Below, one piece after another: positions 1 to 7,923 of a stretch of 64,000 bases of DNA. Origin of the DNA: Planctomycetota bacterium (GTDB lineage: Bacteria > Planctomycetota > UBA1135 > GCA-002748355). Both the position numbers and the translations under genes were made by a program. A model generated the notes under the pieces. The model was given only the letters and a program-made list of their open reading frames with translations, searched no databases and was not told where the DNA came from. The stretch covers positions 124,001 to 188,000 of the forward strand of contig PDSF01000028.1 of assembly GCA_002748355.1 (NCBI GenBank), in the 5' to 3' direction. Each line of letters starts with the position of its first letter. Positions within the stretch are counted from its first letter, which is position 1.

Positions 1-499
1 ATGGGGTCTTGTTCTTGTTGCCGTAGTGCAGTTCCGAGCCGAAGACCCACCAGGAATCGGCGAGTGCGGGTTCGCCGCCCAGCTTTTTCATGCCGCAGTA
101 GAAGCTCGGGAACTGGTCCCTTCGAAGGAAGAAATACTCCTTGCCTGGGTTGCTGATCGCGAGCGAGCCCCTCCAAACAATTTGGCTCGGCGATCTTTTC
201 GTCGAGATGCGCAGGCCCATGGCTCCGTCCTCATCGAGGAAATAGGGCAGGGGAGAGCTGTCCTTGGAGCCGACGCGCTTGACGACGTAGCTGCCGTCTT
301 TCCTCATGTCGATGGTGAAGAAGTCGTCGTTGATGTCACTCGCCTTGAGTGGCCAGTTGCGGAGTTGGTAGTTGCCGCCGAAGCCGACTCCGTGCAGTTC
401 GAGCGCCAGGGTTACGTCGCTGGTCTTGGTTTTGCCGCCTTCTGAGCAGGCTGTAGGAAGGAGGGCACAGAAAAGCATCAAGAGCTTCAGGGGCTGCAT
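1..499 (-). CDS. Partial putative lipoprotein, function unknown (runs off left edge)
   Basis: The reading frame is open from an ATG at 499 to the window edge, giving 166 codons without a stop. The N-terminus (MQPLKLLMLFCALLPTAC) is a short hydrophobic signal ending in a Cys at about residue 18, which suggests a lipoprotein; the residue at -3 is Pro rather than Leu, so the lipobox is imperfect. The rest is a soluble domain rich in Gly, Ser and aromatic residues with no motif I recognise. It is divergent from the gene starting at 846. The C-terminus is missing, so length and family cannot be judged. Confidence 0.6.
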   Translation of the reverse strand, partial: MQPLKLLMLFCALLPTACSEGGKTKTSDVTLALELHGVGFGGNYQLRNWPLKASDINDDFFTIDMRKDGSYVVKRVGSKDSSPLPYFLDEDGAMGLRISTKRSPSQIVWRGSLAISNPGKEYFFLRRDQFPSFYCGMKKLGGEPALADSWWVFGSELHYGNKNKTP

Positions 500-643
500 C
501 ACGGTCCAATCCGATGGATGAGGGGCAGGGCTTGCACGGCTTGCGAAAGGGCCAAACAGCATAGCCCTGGAAGCTGATACTGTCTCGGGGATCAGGGCTT
601 CCTTTCTCTAAGGGAGCCTTCGAGCCGACTGGGGCGAAGATCG

Positions 644-818
644 GGTGAAATCGCTTTGCGGCGGCAACGTAGCGTTTGCGTCTCCCCTTCGGCGCCATAA
701 TGCCTCGACAAATCCGTCGATTCGCCGGCATCTATTGACGCCAAAGGGAGGAGAGGATCCGGCACTCTGTCGGTCGCAGGCCTTTTTCCACGCCCTGCTA
801 AAGCTAGGATTGCGAAGG
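644..818. repeat. Dispersed intergenic element, copy A
   Basis: First of three related intergenic segments (others near 19264 and 20373). Shared blocks with copy B include GGCGCCATAANGCCTCGAC (691-709), an imperfect GAATC-N4-GATTC-type inverted repeat followed by CGCCGGC, and TCCGGCACTCTGT (ending at 770), then a GCCTTTTTC block. It ends about 28 bp before the start codon at 846. The rest of the 500-845 gap holds nothing else I can support. Confidence 0.6.
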
Positions 819-845
819 GCGCCTCGGACCGTTAGCAATGGGCAA

Positions 846-2348
846 ATGCCAGCTCGTTCCTCCTTTGCCATTGCTTGCGCTCTTCTGCTGTTCACGGGCT
901 GTGAGCTCAAGACGCCGACTCCCGATACCAAGCAGCGCCCTGGTACCGCGCTTGAGTCTTTCAAGCGTGAGCTTGGCTTGCGCGGCTCAAGCCTGAGCGT
1001 TGAAGGCAAGGCCGCTGGCGGACTCTCTTCTGAGCTGGCAGACCGCTGGCGTAGTGTCTCCCGCCGAGCCTATGACCTGCTCTCGGTCTTGCGTCAGCGA
1101 GATGGGCGCTTGAGCCTGAGCCGCCTTCCGGCGGGTCCCAAGATGAGCGAACGACTTGCCTATGCTCGGGGGCTCATCGAGCTCGGCCGCCCGCTCGAGG
1201 CAGAGCCGGTGCTCGAAAAACTCCTGCGCGAGGAGCCGCGTTTTTTCCCTGCATCGGAAGCCCTCGGTATCTGCGCCATGATGACGAAGAACTGGGCTCG
1301 GGCTCGCGACCACCTGGGGCGCTACCTCGGCTTCGAGCCTTCGGATTCCTCGGCGCGACGCAGATGGGCGCTGGTGTCGCTCAGGCTTGAGGATTACCGC
1401 GAGGAGGCCGTGTCCGTGCTCAAGGGCATGTTGGATTCTAAGGAGGACGCGTCCGGGGCGGCGGCTGTGCTCTCCGACTGGTATTTCTCGCAGCAGGACT
1501 ATAAGAGCGCTGTTGCGGTTCTCTCCCGTGCCATGGAGAAGGGGGATCGCTCCCTGATCAATCGTTATCAGCTTGGGGTCTCGCTCTCCCGGATGAATCG
1601 CTTCAAGGATGCGCGGGAAATCCTCGAGGAGGTCATCGCCTTACCTTCTTCGCAGCAGGGCTCTGCTCTGCTCGAACTGATCCAGGTCGAGCGCAACCTG
1701 GGCGATTTCAAGAAGGCGAACGATTACTACCAGCGCCTGCGCAGTGGCAACTTCGCCAGCTTTCGCCAGGGATATGGGCTCGAAGCCTTTGAAGCGCTGG
1801 GTCAGCGTATTCATATGGAAGTGAGCCAGGGCCGTGCCGTGACCCGTCGTGTCGTCGATGTGCGGGTGCGCTTCTTGGATAAGTCGGTAGAACGTGAAGA
1901 GCGTCGCGAATCGTTCTCGATTCTGGTGACCGCTGTCGCCCAGAAAAAATACAAGCCTGAAAAGCTCCTTGCCGACTTACGCCGGGTGCTTGAGGACGAA
2001 TCTGACGACTGGGGTATGCGGGTTTTTGCCCTGGGGGCACACCTGCGGTTCGAGCCAAAAGATCTCAGCGTCTTGGCGGCAGCTCTCCAGGCTAAGGAGC
2101 CGCGCCTACGCAAGCGTGCCACATCCATCTTGGGGCGCCTTGGTAGGGCTGCCGACCTTACGTTGATTTTCCGTGCTCTGGAGCGTGAAAGCGACCCCGC
2201 TTGCTTCCGTGCTCTGCACGAATGCTTGGGCAAGCTCAAGGGCTCGCCCGTATTTCTTGGCTTCGATGCTGAGAAGCAGGCCGAGACGCGTCGCAAGGCC
2301 GTAGAAGCCTGGGCGAAGGAATTGTCCCTCGAACTCAAGAAAGACTGA
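846..2348 (+). CDS. Lipoprotein with TPR-like and HEAT-like repeats
   Basis: A 500-residue protein. I chose the ATG at 846 because it opens a lipoprotein signal (MPARSSFAIACALLLFTGC, Cys at about 19); longer in-frame starts run through repeat copy A and lack a signal. Residues about 90-330 are alpha-helical and look like TPR units (for example LGRPLEAEPVLEKLLREEP and YKSAVAVLSRAMEKGDRS). Residues about 390-480 resemble HEAT repeats (LRKRATSILGRLGRAADL). It is probably an envelope-anchored scaffold, with no catalytic motif. It is followed by galE after 13 bp, so the two are likely co-transcribed. Function is not known. Confidence 0.75.
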   Translation: MPARSSFAIACALLLFTGCELKTPTPDTKQRPGTALESFKRELGLRGSSLSVEGKAAGGLSSELADRWRSVSRRAYDLLSVLRQRDGRLSLSRLPAGPKMSERLAYARGLIELGRPLEAEPVLEKLLREEPRFFPASEALGICAMMTKNWARARDHLGRYLGFEPSDSSARRRWALVSLRLEDYREEAVSVLKGMLDSKEDASGAAAVLSDWYFSQQDYKSAVAVLSRAMEKGDRSLINRYQLGVSLSRMNRFKDAREILEEVIALPSSQQGSALLELIQVERNLGDFKKANDYYQRLRSGNFASFRQGYGLEAFEALGQRIHMEVSQGRAVTRRVVDVRVRFLDKSVEREERRESFSILVTAVAQKKYKPEKLLADLRRVLEDESDDWGMRVFALGAHLRFEPKDLSVLAAALQAKEPRLRKRATSILGRLGRAADLTLIFRALERESDPACFRALHECLGKLKGSPVFLGFDAEKQAETRRKAVEAWAKELSLELKKD

Positions 2349-2361
2349 GAATCAGCGACTT

Positions 2362-3351
2362 ATGAGTATTCTCGTTACCGGCGGCGCCGGCTACATCGGC
2401 TCACATACTGTGCGCGTTCTGCGCGAGCTTGGCGAAGATGTTGTCGTTCTCGACGATTTCTCCGAAGGCAATCGGGCGGCGCTTCCGGCGGATGTTCAGG
2501 TCTATGAGGTGGACCTTAAGGACGCTGCCGGCACAGCGGATGCCCTGGCCCAGGCCCGACCCGAGGCTGTATTCCACTTTGCGGCTTCTTGCTACGTCGG
2601 TGAGAGTGTCACCGACCCGGCGATCTACTACCGGCAAAACTTCGTCGCAACGATGAATCTGCTCAATGGGATGCGGGCAGCCGAGTGCAAGCGCTTTGTG
2701 CTCTCCTCGACCTGCGCGGTCTATGGCGAGCCGGAGTCGATTCCGATTACCGAGGAGCTGCCGAAGGCGCCGATCAATCCGTACGGGCGCACCAAGCTGT
2801 TCTGTGAAGGCTTGCTTGCCGATTATCACCATGCCTACGGCATCGACAGCGTGAGTCTGCGCTACTTCAATGCTGCTGGGGCCCATCCCTCGGGCGAAAT
2901 CGGAGAGCACCATGAGCCCGAAACCCACCTTATTCCTCTGGTCTTGCAAGTGGCGCTTGGCCAGCGCGACAAGATCCTGATCTTTGGTAACGATTACGAC
3001 ACCCCGGACGGCACCTGTATTCGCGATTACATCCATGTCCTGGATCTTGCACAGGCACACGTCGATGGCCTTCGTGCCCTTCGCGAGGGGCGTTGCTCTT
3101 GCGTTGCTTTCAACCTCGGGAATGGCTCTGGATACAGTGTGCAGGAGGTCATCGAGGCGGCACGGGAGATTACCGGCCACGAAATCCCGGCCGAGCTAGC
3201 GCCTCGCCGTGCCGGCGATCCTCCTCGTTTGATTGGTTCGGCAGCCCGCGCTCGTGAAGTCCTGCAGTGGCAGCCGAAATACGGGGATTTGCAGACGATT
3301 CTTGAGACTTCTTGGAACTGGCATCGCTCGCATCCGCGCGGCTACGAATAG
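2362..3351 (+). CDS. galE: UDP-glucose 4-epimerase
   Basis: A 329-residue short-chain dehydrogenase/reductase of usual GalE length. It shows the NAD-binding GGAGYIGSHT at residues 7-16, the SSTCAVYG segment holding the catalytic Ser, and the YGRTK (YxxxK) active site near residue 145. The C-terminal half has the typical RYFNAAGA and DGTCIRDYIHV motifs. GalE interconverts UDP-glucose and UDP-galactose in the cytoplasm, supplying galactose for envelope glycans or taking part in Leloir catabolism. It sits in a plus-strand run with a lipoprotein upstream and a MBL-fold hydrolase 9 bp downstream. An exported beta-galactosidase lies at 49 kb in the same window. Confidence 0.96.
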   Translation: MSILVTGGAGYIGSHTVRVLRELGEDVVVLDDFSEGNRAALPADVQVYEVDLKDAAGTADALAQARPEAVFHFAASCYVGESVTDPAIYYRQNFVATMNLLNGMRAAECKRFVLSSTCAVYGEPESIPITEELPKAPINPYGRTKLFCEGLLADYHHAYGIDSVSLRYFNAAGAHPSGEIGEHHEPETHLIPLVLQVALGQRDKILIFGNDYDTPDGTCIRDYIHVLDLAQAHVDGLRALREGRCSCVAFNLGNGSGYSVQEVIEAAREITGHEIPAELAPRRAGDPPRLIGSAARAREVLQWQPKYGDLQTILETSWNWHRSHPRGYE

Positions 3352-3360
3352 GGGCTTGGC

Positions 3361-4137
3361 ATGGGGGGGACCCTGACCTGTCTGGGAACGGGGAGCATAC
3401 TCCCATCGCCTGACCGCTCTACGGCGAGTTACCTCCTCGGTGGGGGCTTGCTCGGGGAGGCGGCGCTTCTCCTCGATGCGGGACCGGGCTGTATGCGCCG
3501 GCTTGCCGAGCTCAGCTTCGATAGCGCGCGTATCCGCCACGTTCTGCTCTCCCACTACCATTTAGACCACCATGTGGATCTGCTGACCCTGCTGTTCCAG
3601 CGCAAGAACCCAGATCTGCAAAGGCGGGCGGAAACTCTCCACGTCTATGGTCCCCCTGGGCTCAAGCAGTTGTACCAGCGCTGGGTGCAGGCTTATGGCT
3701 CTTGGGTCAGTATTGATGCTATCGAACTCCGGGAGCTAAGGCCTGGAAAGCACGAGCTCGAAGCCGGGCTCTGCGTCGGAGCCTTCGACAATGATCACAG
3801 CGCTTCCGGCTTCTGTTATCGGATCGAGATGGAGGGCCGGGTTTTGGCCTACTCCGGCGATACCGCCCCCTGCGGCGGCTTGGATGCTGCATGCGTCCGA
3901 GCCGACTTGGCTCTAGTCGAGTGCAGCTTTCCTGACCACGATCGACAGAGCGGTCATATGTGGCCCAGTGCTGTACGTGAGCTGATTCGTTCGGCTTGCC
4001 CGCGCCGCATTGGCCTGACGCATTTCTATCCCGAGATGGCCAGTATCGCCGATGACCCCTTGCTCTGGGCTGAGCTGTGGTCGGACATCGAGCCGGTTCC
4101 GTTGGCGCTCTCGGACAAAATGGAGCTTCCTCTCTGA
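3361..4137 (+). CDS. Metallo-beta-lactamase-fold hydrolase, ribonuclease Z-like
   Basis: A 258-residue cytoplasmic protein of the beta-CASP-less MBL group that includes RNase Z and AtsA-like arylsulfatases. The metal-binding HYHLDHH motif is at about residues 64-70, a second His is in FDNDHSASGF, the bridging Asp is in YSGDTAPC, and the terminal His is in GLTHFYPEM. The RNase Z exosite is not obvious, so tRNA 3' processing is only one option. Its TGA stop shares one base with the ATG of the next gene (TGATG at 4135-4139), implying translational coupling. Confidence 0.85.
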   Translation: MGGTLTCLGTGSILPSPDRSTASYLLGGGLLGEAALLLDAGPGCMRRLAELSFDSARIRHVLLSHYHLDHHVDLLTLLFQRKNPDLQRRAETLHVYGPPGLKQLYQRWVQAYGSWVSIDAIELRELRPGKHELEAGLCVGAFDNDHSASGFCYRIEMEGRVLAYSGDTAPCGGLDAACVRADLALVECSFPDHDRQSGHMWPSAVRELIRSACPRRIGLTHFYPEMASIADDPLLWAELWSDIEPVPLALSDKMELPL

Positions 4138-5597
4138 TGCGGAGTTACACCGTGAGTTTGCCTACTAAGGTCGCTATGGCCGCGGCTATGACCGTTTGGT
4201 GCGCATCGCCACTTCTCTCTCAGCGTGGGCTACCTGAGCGCCAACGTGCAAAGAAAAGCCTGAGCGTGCGTTTGGCTGCGGTGCTTGGCCGAGCTGAAAA
4301 GCTCGGGGTGCACTGCGGTGCCCGGGTCGTGGATCTGAAGTCGAAAGCGGAGCTATACAGCTACCACGATCGGCGTCCTCTTCGTCCGGCCAGCAATATG
4401 AAGATCCTGACCGCGATCCATGCGCTTGAGACCTTGGGGCCGGAGTATCGGTTCCAGACACGTTTTCAGCTGGTAGGGAAGCCGGCGGTGCTGGTCGTGG
4501 TGAGTGGTGGAGATCCATCCTTTACCAGCGAGATCGAAGGTGGGCTCTCGGTCTTTACCAACTTGGCTGAGTCCTTACGTAAGGCCGGGCGTACCAGCTT
4601 CCCAGGTGGCTACGTGCTGGAGGCCCCTGCTTGGACTGGTCCGGCACGACCTCCCAGTTGGCCGAAGCGTCACTTTTGGCGTCGCTATGGAGCAGCGACG
4701 GGAGCCTTTGCCCTCGAAGAGGGCTGTCTCGCCCTGCGCCTAAACCCAGAGGGGCGACTTCGTGGTGCTTGTGGAGTCGAGTTCTTGCCCTCTTGCCTGG
4801 ACTTAGCGGTGAAGGGTTCGATCCAACTGACCGGCGACCCGAAGAATGGGGCTCTCTATCACATTGGATGGGGGGCTGGGGGGACGGTCAAACTGAGCGG
4901 CCACTACTATTCCGGCGGGCGTGCGAGGATTGTGCGCATTCCAGCGCCGGATCCGGATGCACTCTTTGCCGAAGCTCTGCGCTGCTCCCTTGATAGCAGA
5001 GGCATCGAACTCGGCCCGCGCCGAGGCGCTGCACCCGAAGGGGAGCGGGACTTGCTCTACCTCCACCGAACTCCGCTCAAGCCAGTGATTGAGAGGATGC
5101 TCGTGGACTCGAGCAACTTTCAAGCGGAGATGCTGCTGCGACAGTGTGCTGCAAAGCTAGGCCTGGCTGCGAGCTTCGAGACCGGTGTTCAGCAGTTGCG
5201 CAGGCGTTTTGCCGTGGAGGGCGTTGCGGCACAGGAACTCGAAATCCACGATGGAAGTGGGCTCGCGGATAAGAACCGGCTTAGCGCCGCAGTGATTGCT
5301 TCCGTGCTTTGCTATGCAGCTCGCGCCAAATTCGGTCGCCTCTTCGTGGGCTCGCTTCCGCAGAGTTCGATCTCGGGGACGCTTAAGCGGCGTCTCGGTG
5401 GAGATCTCCGTGGTGCGGTGCGAGCCAAAACCGGCTACATCGCCGGAACCAGTGCCCTTTCAGGTTATGTTCGCACCAGATCGGGCAAGACCTGCGTTTT
5501 TGCCATCTTGATGAACTGGTCCAAGAAGGGGGTTAGCAACCGCGAACTCAAGCGGGTGCAGGATTCCTTCGTGAGTGAGATCTTCGAGCATTTCTGA
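4137..5597 (+). CDS. dacB: D-alanyl-D-alanine carboxypeptidase/endopeptidase, PBP4 type (S13)
   Basis: A 486-residue periplasmic penicillin-binding protein of family S13. The ATG at 4137 is chosen because it overlaps the previous stop and opens a signal-like segment (KVAMAAAMTVWCASPLLS). All three active-site motifs are present: SxxK as SNMK (about residue 87), SxN as SSN in VDSSNFQAEM, and KTG in RAKTGYIAGT. A large domain separates SxxK from SxN, as in the class C PBP4 fold. It trims D-Ala or cleaves peptide cross-links in peptidoglycan. That a planctomycete would carry it fits the now accepted presence of peptidoglycan in the phylum. It is followed by the IMPase-like gene after 8 bp. Confidence 0.93.
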   Translation: MRSYTVSLPTKVAMAAAMTVWCASPLLSQRGLPERQRAKKSLSVRLAAVLGRAEKLGVHCGARVVDLKSKAELYSYHDRRPLRPASNMKILTAIHALETLGPEYRFQTRFQLVGKPAVLVVVSGGDPSFTSEIEGGLSVFTNLAESLRKAGRTSFPGGYVLEAPAWTGPARPPSWPKRHFWRRYGAATGAFALEEGCLALRLNPEGRLRGACGVEFLPSCLDLAVKGSIQLTGDPKNGALYHIGWGAGGTVKLSGHYYSGGRARIVRIPAPDPDALFAEALRCSLDSRGIELGPRRGAAPEGERDLLYLHRTPLKPVIERMLVDSSNFQAEMLLRQCAAKLGLAASFETGVQQLRRRFAVEGVAAQELEIHDGSGLADKNRLSAAVIASVLCYAARAKFGRLFVGSLPQSSISGTLKRRLGGDLRGAVRAKTGYIAGTSALSGYVRTRSGKTCVFAILMNWSKKGVSNRELKRVQDSFVSEIFEHF

Positions 5598-5605
5598 GGA
5601 CAATC

Positions 5606-6475
5606 ATGTCACTGCCCCAGTTGCCCGATGGGCTTGATCCCTTGCTGCGTGATTGCCTTGCGGCGGGACTCGAACTCGCGCAAGAGGCCGGGCGTGTTGC
5701 GCTGACCCATCTCAAGGCTCGTGAGGGCGAAGAGACTACGCTTGAGTTCAAGGGGCGGCGTGAACTCGTTACTGCAGCCGACAGAGCCAGCGAACGGCTC
5801 ATCGTTGTCGGGCTTCGTCAGCGTTTCCCGGACTTTGCGATTTTGGCGGAGGAGGGGGTGGCCAGTGCTGCTGCGGATGCCGACAAAGAAAGCCGTTATC
5901 TCTGGGTGGTTGACCCTATCGACGGCACCACCAACTTTGTGCATGGGCATTGCTATTGGGCGGTCAGCATCGGACTCTTTCGCGATGGACAGCCTTGGTT
6001 GGGAGTCGTGCACGCACCGATGCTCGGTGGGGAAGCTGGAGGCCAGTTCTACTATGGCGGGGTCGATGTCGGCGCCTATTGCAATGGCCGCTCACTGCGA
6101 GTCAGTGAGACCAGCGAGCTGAGGCATGCGGTTGTGGCAACGGGCTTCAGCTACCGCCGCAATGAGGAAGGCATCAACGACAATCGCGAGAACTTCGGGC
6201 GTCTTCTGCTGGAGCTGCGCGGGATTCGTCGTGATGGTGCCGCCTCCCTCGATCTGTGCATGGTCGCTGCCGGGGTCTTTGATGCCTACTGGGAGATGTA
6301 CCTGCAACCCTATGATGTGGGGGCGGGCATGGCTCTCGTTCTCGGTGCTGGGGGGGAACTCACGGATCTCGGCAGCGGTGCTCCACTGAGTTCCGGGCTC
6401 GAATGTCTCGCTAGTAACGGAAGGATAACGACAGCGATGCGTGCCCTACTGAAGGGTGTCCCGGAGCCCGGTTGA
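5606..6475 (+). CDS. Inositol-monophosphatase-family phosphatase
   Basis: A 289-residue Mg-dependent, Li-sensitive-type phosphatase. The metal site motifs are visible: the EE pair in ILAEEG, the WVVDPIDGTTNFVHG signature near residues 101-115, and the C-terminal WEMYLQPYDVGAGMALVLGAGG, equivalent to the WDxAAG motif but with Val in place of the first Ala. Substrates in this family include inositol monophosphate, histidinol phosphate, PAP and fructose-1,6-bisphosphate, and these cannot be told apart here. It is the last gene of the plus-strand run that begins at 846; a perfect hairpin follows at 6510-6527. Confidence 0.92.
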   Translation: MSLPQLPDGLDPLLRDCLAAGLELAQEAGRVALTHLKAREGEETTLEFKGRRELVTAADRASERLIVVGLRQRFPDFAILAEEGVASAAADADKESRYLWVVDPIDGTTNFVHGHCYWAVSIGLFRDGQPWLGVVHAPMLGGEAGGQFYYGGVDVGAYCNGRSLRVSETSELRHAVVATGFSYRRNEEGINDNRENFGRLLLELRGIRRDGAASLDLCMVAAGVFDAYWEMYLQPYDVGAGMALVLGAGGELTDLGSGAPLSSGLECLASNGRITTAMRALLKGVPEPG

Positions 6476-6509
6476 CCTCGGTCTGTCTGCCCAAGCTTGT
6501 TCGCGGCCC

Positions 6510-6527
6510 GGTAAGGGTGCCCTTACC
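6510..6527 (+). terminator. Perfect hairpin after the IMPase gene
   Basis: GGTAAGGG at 6510-6517 pairs exactly with CCCTTACC at 6520-6527 around a 2-nt loop, 35 bp after the stop codon. There is no U-tract, so it may be a Rho-type end or RNA-stabilising hairpin rather than a classical intrinsic terminator. Confidence 0.45.
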
Positions 6528-6532
6528 CATGA

Positions 6533-6673
6533 GTCGCGGTCTTGCTGCCCTCTTCCGCCGACCATGGGGTAGCCGTTGCCGGTTTGCTGGTGGCCGACCG
6601 CAACGGCTATGGCGTTCCGGGCGTTAACTACCGGGCCCCCTACCGCTTCCACCGTCACCTATCTCAATCTTGA
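6533..6673 (+). pseudogene. Possible subtilase (S8) fragment
   Basis: Between two TGA codons lies a 46-codon frame without a usable start that reads HGVAVAGLLVADRNGYG followed by VPGVNYRAPY. This resembles the subtilase active-site His region (HGTxVAGxxAAxxNNxxGVxGVAP). About 10 bp further, another frame reads coding-like (ASKDLLYKELYRQSL), which would fit a frameshifted remnant. No Asp or Ser active-site motif is seen. The remaining 6476-6899 gap holds only hairpins. Confidence 0.3.
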
Positions 6674-6816
6674 TCCCCGCCAGCAAAGACTTGCTCTACA
6701 AGGAGCTCTACCGGCAATCGCTGAGCTTGGACCGCCACTAGAGCTGAGTCGTAGCATCGTGAGCATTCTGGAGAAGTCGTGCCCTTGCTGGGCCGCGGTT
6801 CTGCAATCGACAATCA

Positions 6817-6840
6817 TCGGTCCGCAAACTATCGGACCGA
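6817..6840. terminator. Inverted repeat between convergent genes
   Basis: TCGGTCCG (6817-6824) and CGGACCGA (6833-6840) form an 8-bp perfect stem with an 8-nt loop. It lies 9 bp from the stronger 6849-6870 hairpin, in the convergent gap before the RRM gene. Confidence 0.35.
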
Positions 6841-6848
6841 AATTGACA

Positions 6849-6870
6849 AGGGGCCCCGATAGGGGCCCCT
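6849..6870 (-). terminator. Terminator hairpin of the RRM gene
   Basis: AGGGGCCCC (6849-6857) and GGGGCCCCT (6862-6870) form a 9-bp perfect stem with a GATA loop. It begins 30 bp past the stop of the minus-strand RRM gene, and the minus strand continues TGTCAATTT, a weak U-tract. Confidence 0.6.
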
Positions 6871-6899
6871 CCGTTCAGCTCTAGGCTGATGGCGCTGGT

Positions 6900-7277
6900 T
6901 TACCAGTCGCGTCGGCCACCGCCGCGGCCACCGCGGCCACCGCCGCCGTAACCACCACCGCCGCCACCGCCGTAGCCGCCGCCACCACCGCCGTAGCCGC
7001 CGCGGCCACCGCCGCCGCCACCACGTGGGCGCCGTTCTTCGGCTTCGTTGACGCGGATGGCACGGCCGTCGAGTTCGACGCCGTCCATGGCTTCCATGGC
7101 GGCGCGAGCTTCGTCATCGCTTGCCATTTCGACAAATCCAAATCCGCGGGGACGACCGGTATCCCGGTCAGTGATAATGGTCGCATTCTCGACCGTGCCG
7201 CTGGCCGAAAAGGCCTCGACCAGTCCTTCTTCCGTCGTATCGAAAGAGAGGTTGCCGACGAAGAGTCGCTTGGACAT
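6900..7277 (-). CDS. Glycine-rich RNA-binding protein with one RRM
   Basis: A 125-residue protein. The start at 7277 is chosen because MSKRLFVGNLSF begins the RRM exactly as in bacterial Rbp proteins; longer frames add unrelated sequence. Residues 3-80 form one RNA-recognition motif with RNP2 (LFVGNL) and RNP1 (RGFGFVEM). Residues 82-125 are almost pure Gly with Arg, Tyr and a terminal RRDW (GGYGGGG units, RGG-like). Such proteins in cyanobacteria and planctomycetes bind single-stranded RNA, often under cold or stress conditions. The leader contains a hairpin at 7326-7344. The gene is monocistronic. Confidence 0.93.
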   Translation of the reverse strand: MSKRLFVGNLSFDTTEEGLVEAFSASGTVENATIITDRDTGRPRGFGFVEMASDDEARAAMEAMDGVELDGRAIRVNEAEERRPRGGGGGGRGGYGGGGGGYGGGGGGGYGGGGRGGRGGGRRDW

Positions 7278-7923
7278 CTCGTATCTACTCAATGGGGTTT
7301 CGCATGCAGACTGCGCCATCGGTGTTCTCACCCCAGTGGTGAGAGATCGTCCCGTCCGGGTATTGGCCCCGGCCGGCGAACCACACTCGAAACGTCCAGG
7401 CCGCACTCCGGAGGCAGCACAGTGCGCTCCTCCGCAGGGCTAGACGCTAGGCCATGAGCGGCAAAGGGCAATAGCGGCTCTTGGTAATACCCCAAGTCGA
7501 CAGGCCTTTCTTCTCGCCCGAGGAGGCTCCTTTCCCTGGGGGGGAGAGGCTTTCTTTGCTCGTTCGGAATCGGGGGGAGTTGCCCTAAGGTCTGTCATAT
7601 CAAGGGTTTCTATTTGGATCTTGAAATCCAAGCTCCTTCCGGCCTAGCCCTGCCCCGGCTTCCTTTTCAGGCTTTTCTATTGTCCTAAGTTTCTGCTCTC
7701 CTTTGAGAGCTTCCTAGGCCGAGTGCTTGACGTTCCGGCGCGGGAGCTGTGCTTTCTTCAGCATGTGTTTGGCTGGAAACAGAATGCTTCCTTGCCCTGG
7801 CTTCTGCTGGAGTCGCTCATCCTTCCGATGAAGAATGCTTGCCGTGCGCGATTTGTTGCTCAGGCGAGTTTGGGCATTGCTTGCGTTAGGCGATAGCGCT
7901 GGAAGACCGAAGAGAGAGCACTG
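7278..7923. other. Intergenic region between divergent RRM and MDR genes
   Basis: This 646-bp stretch contains a 7-bp stem (TCTCACC at 7326-7332 with GGTGAGA at 7338-7344) that would lie in the RRM-gene leader. Promoters for both divergent genes must lie here, but I could not assign -35/-10 boxes confidently. A plus frame from about 7650 to 7892 is open but has no start with a ribosome-binding site and is not called. Confidence 0.4.

Noticed and set aside
26..445. Plus-strand frame of 139 codons at the left edge
   Set aside because: It is antisense to an open minus-strand frame with a lipoprotein-like N-terminus; the plus frame has no motif or ribosome-binding site.
7440..7631. 63-codon minus-strand frame
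   Set aside because: Arg/Pro-rich composition typical of chance frames, no ribosome-binding site.
7650..7892. Open plus frame reading coding-like (about 80 codons) before the MDR gene
   Set aside because: No start codon with a ribosome-binding site, no motif, and it lies in a divergent promoter region.
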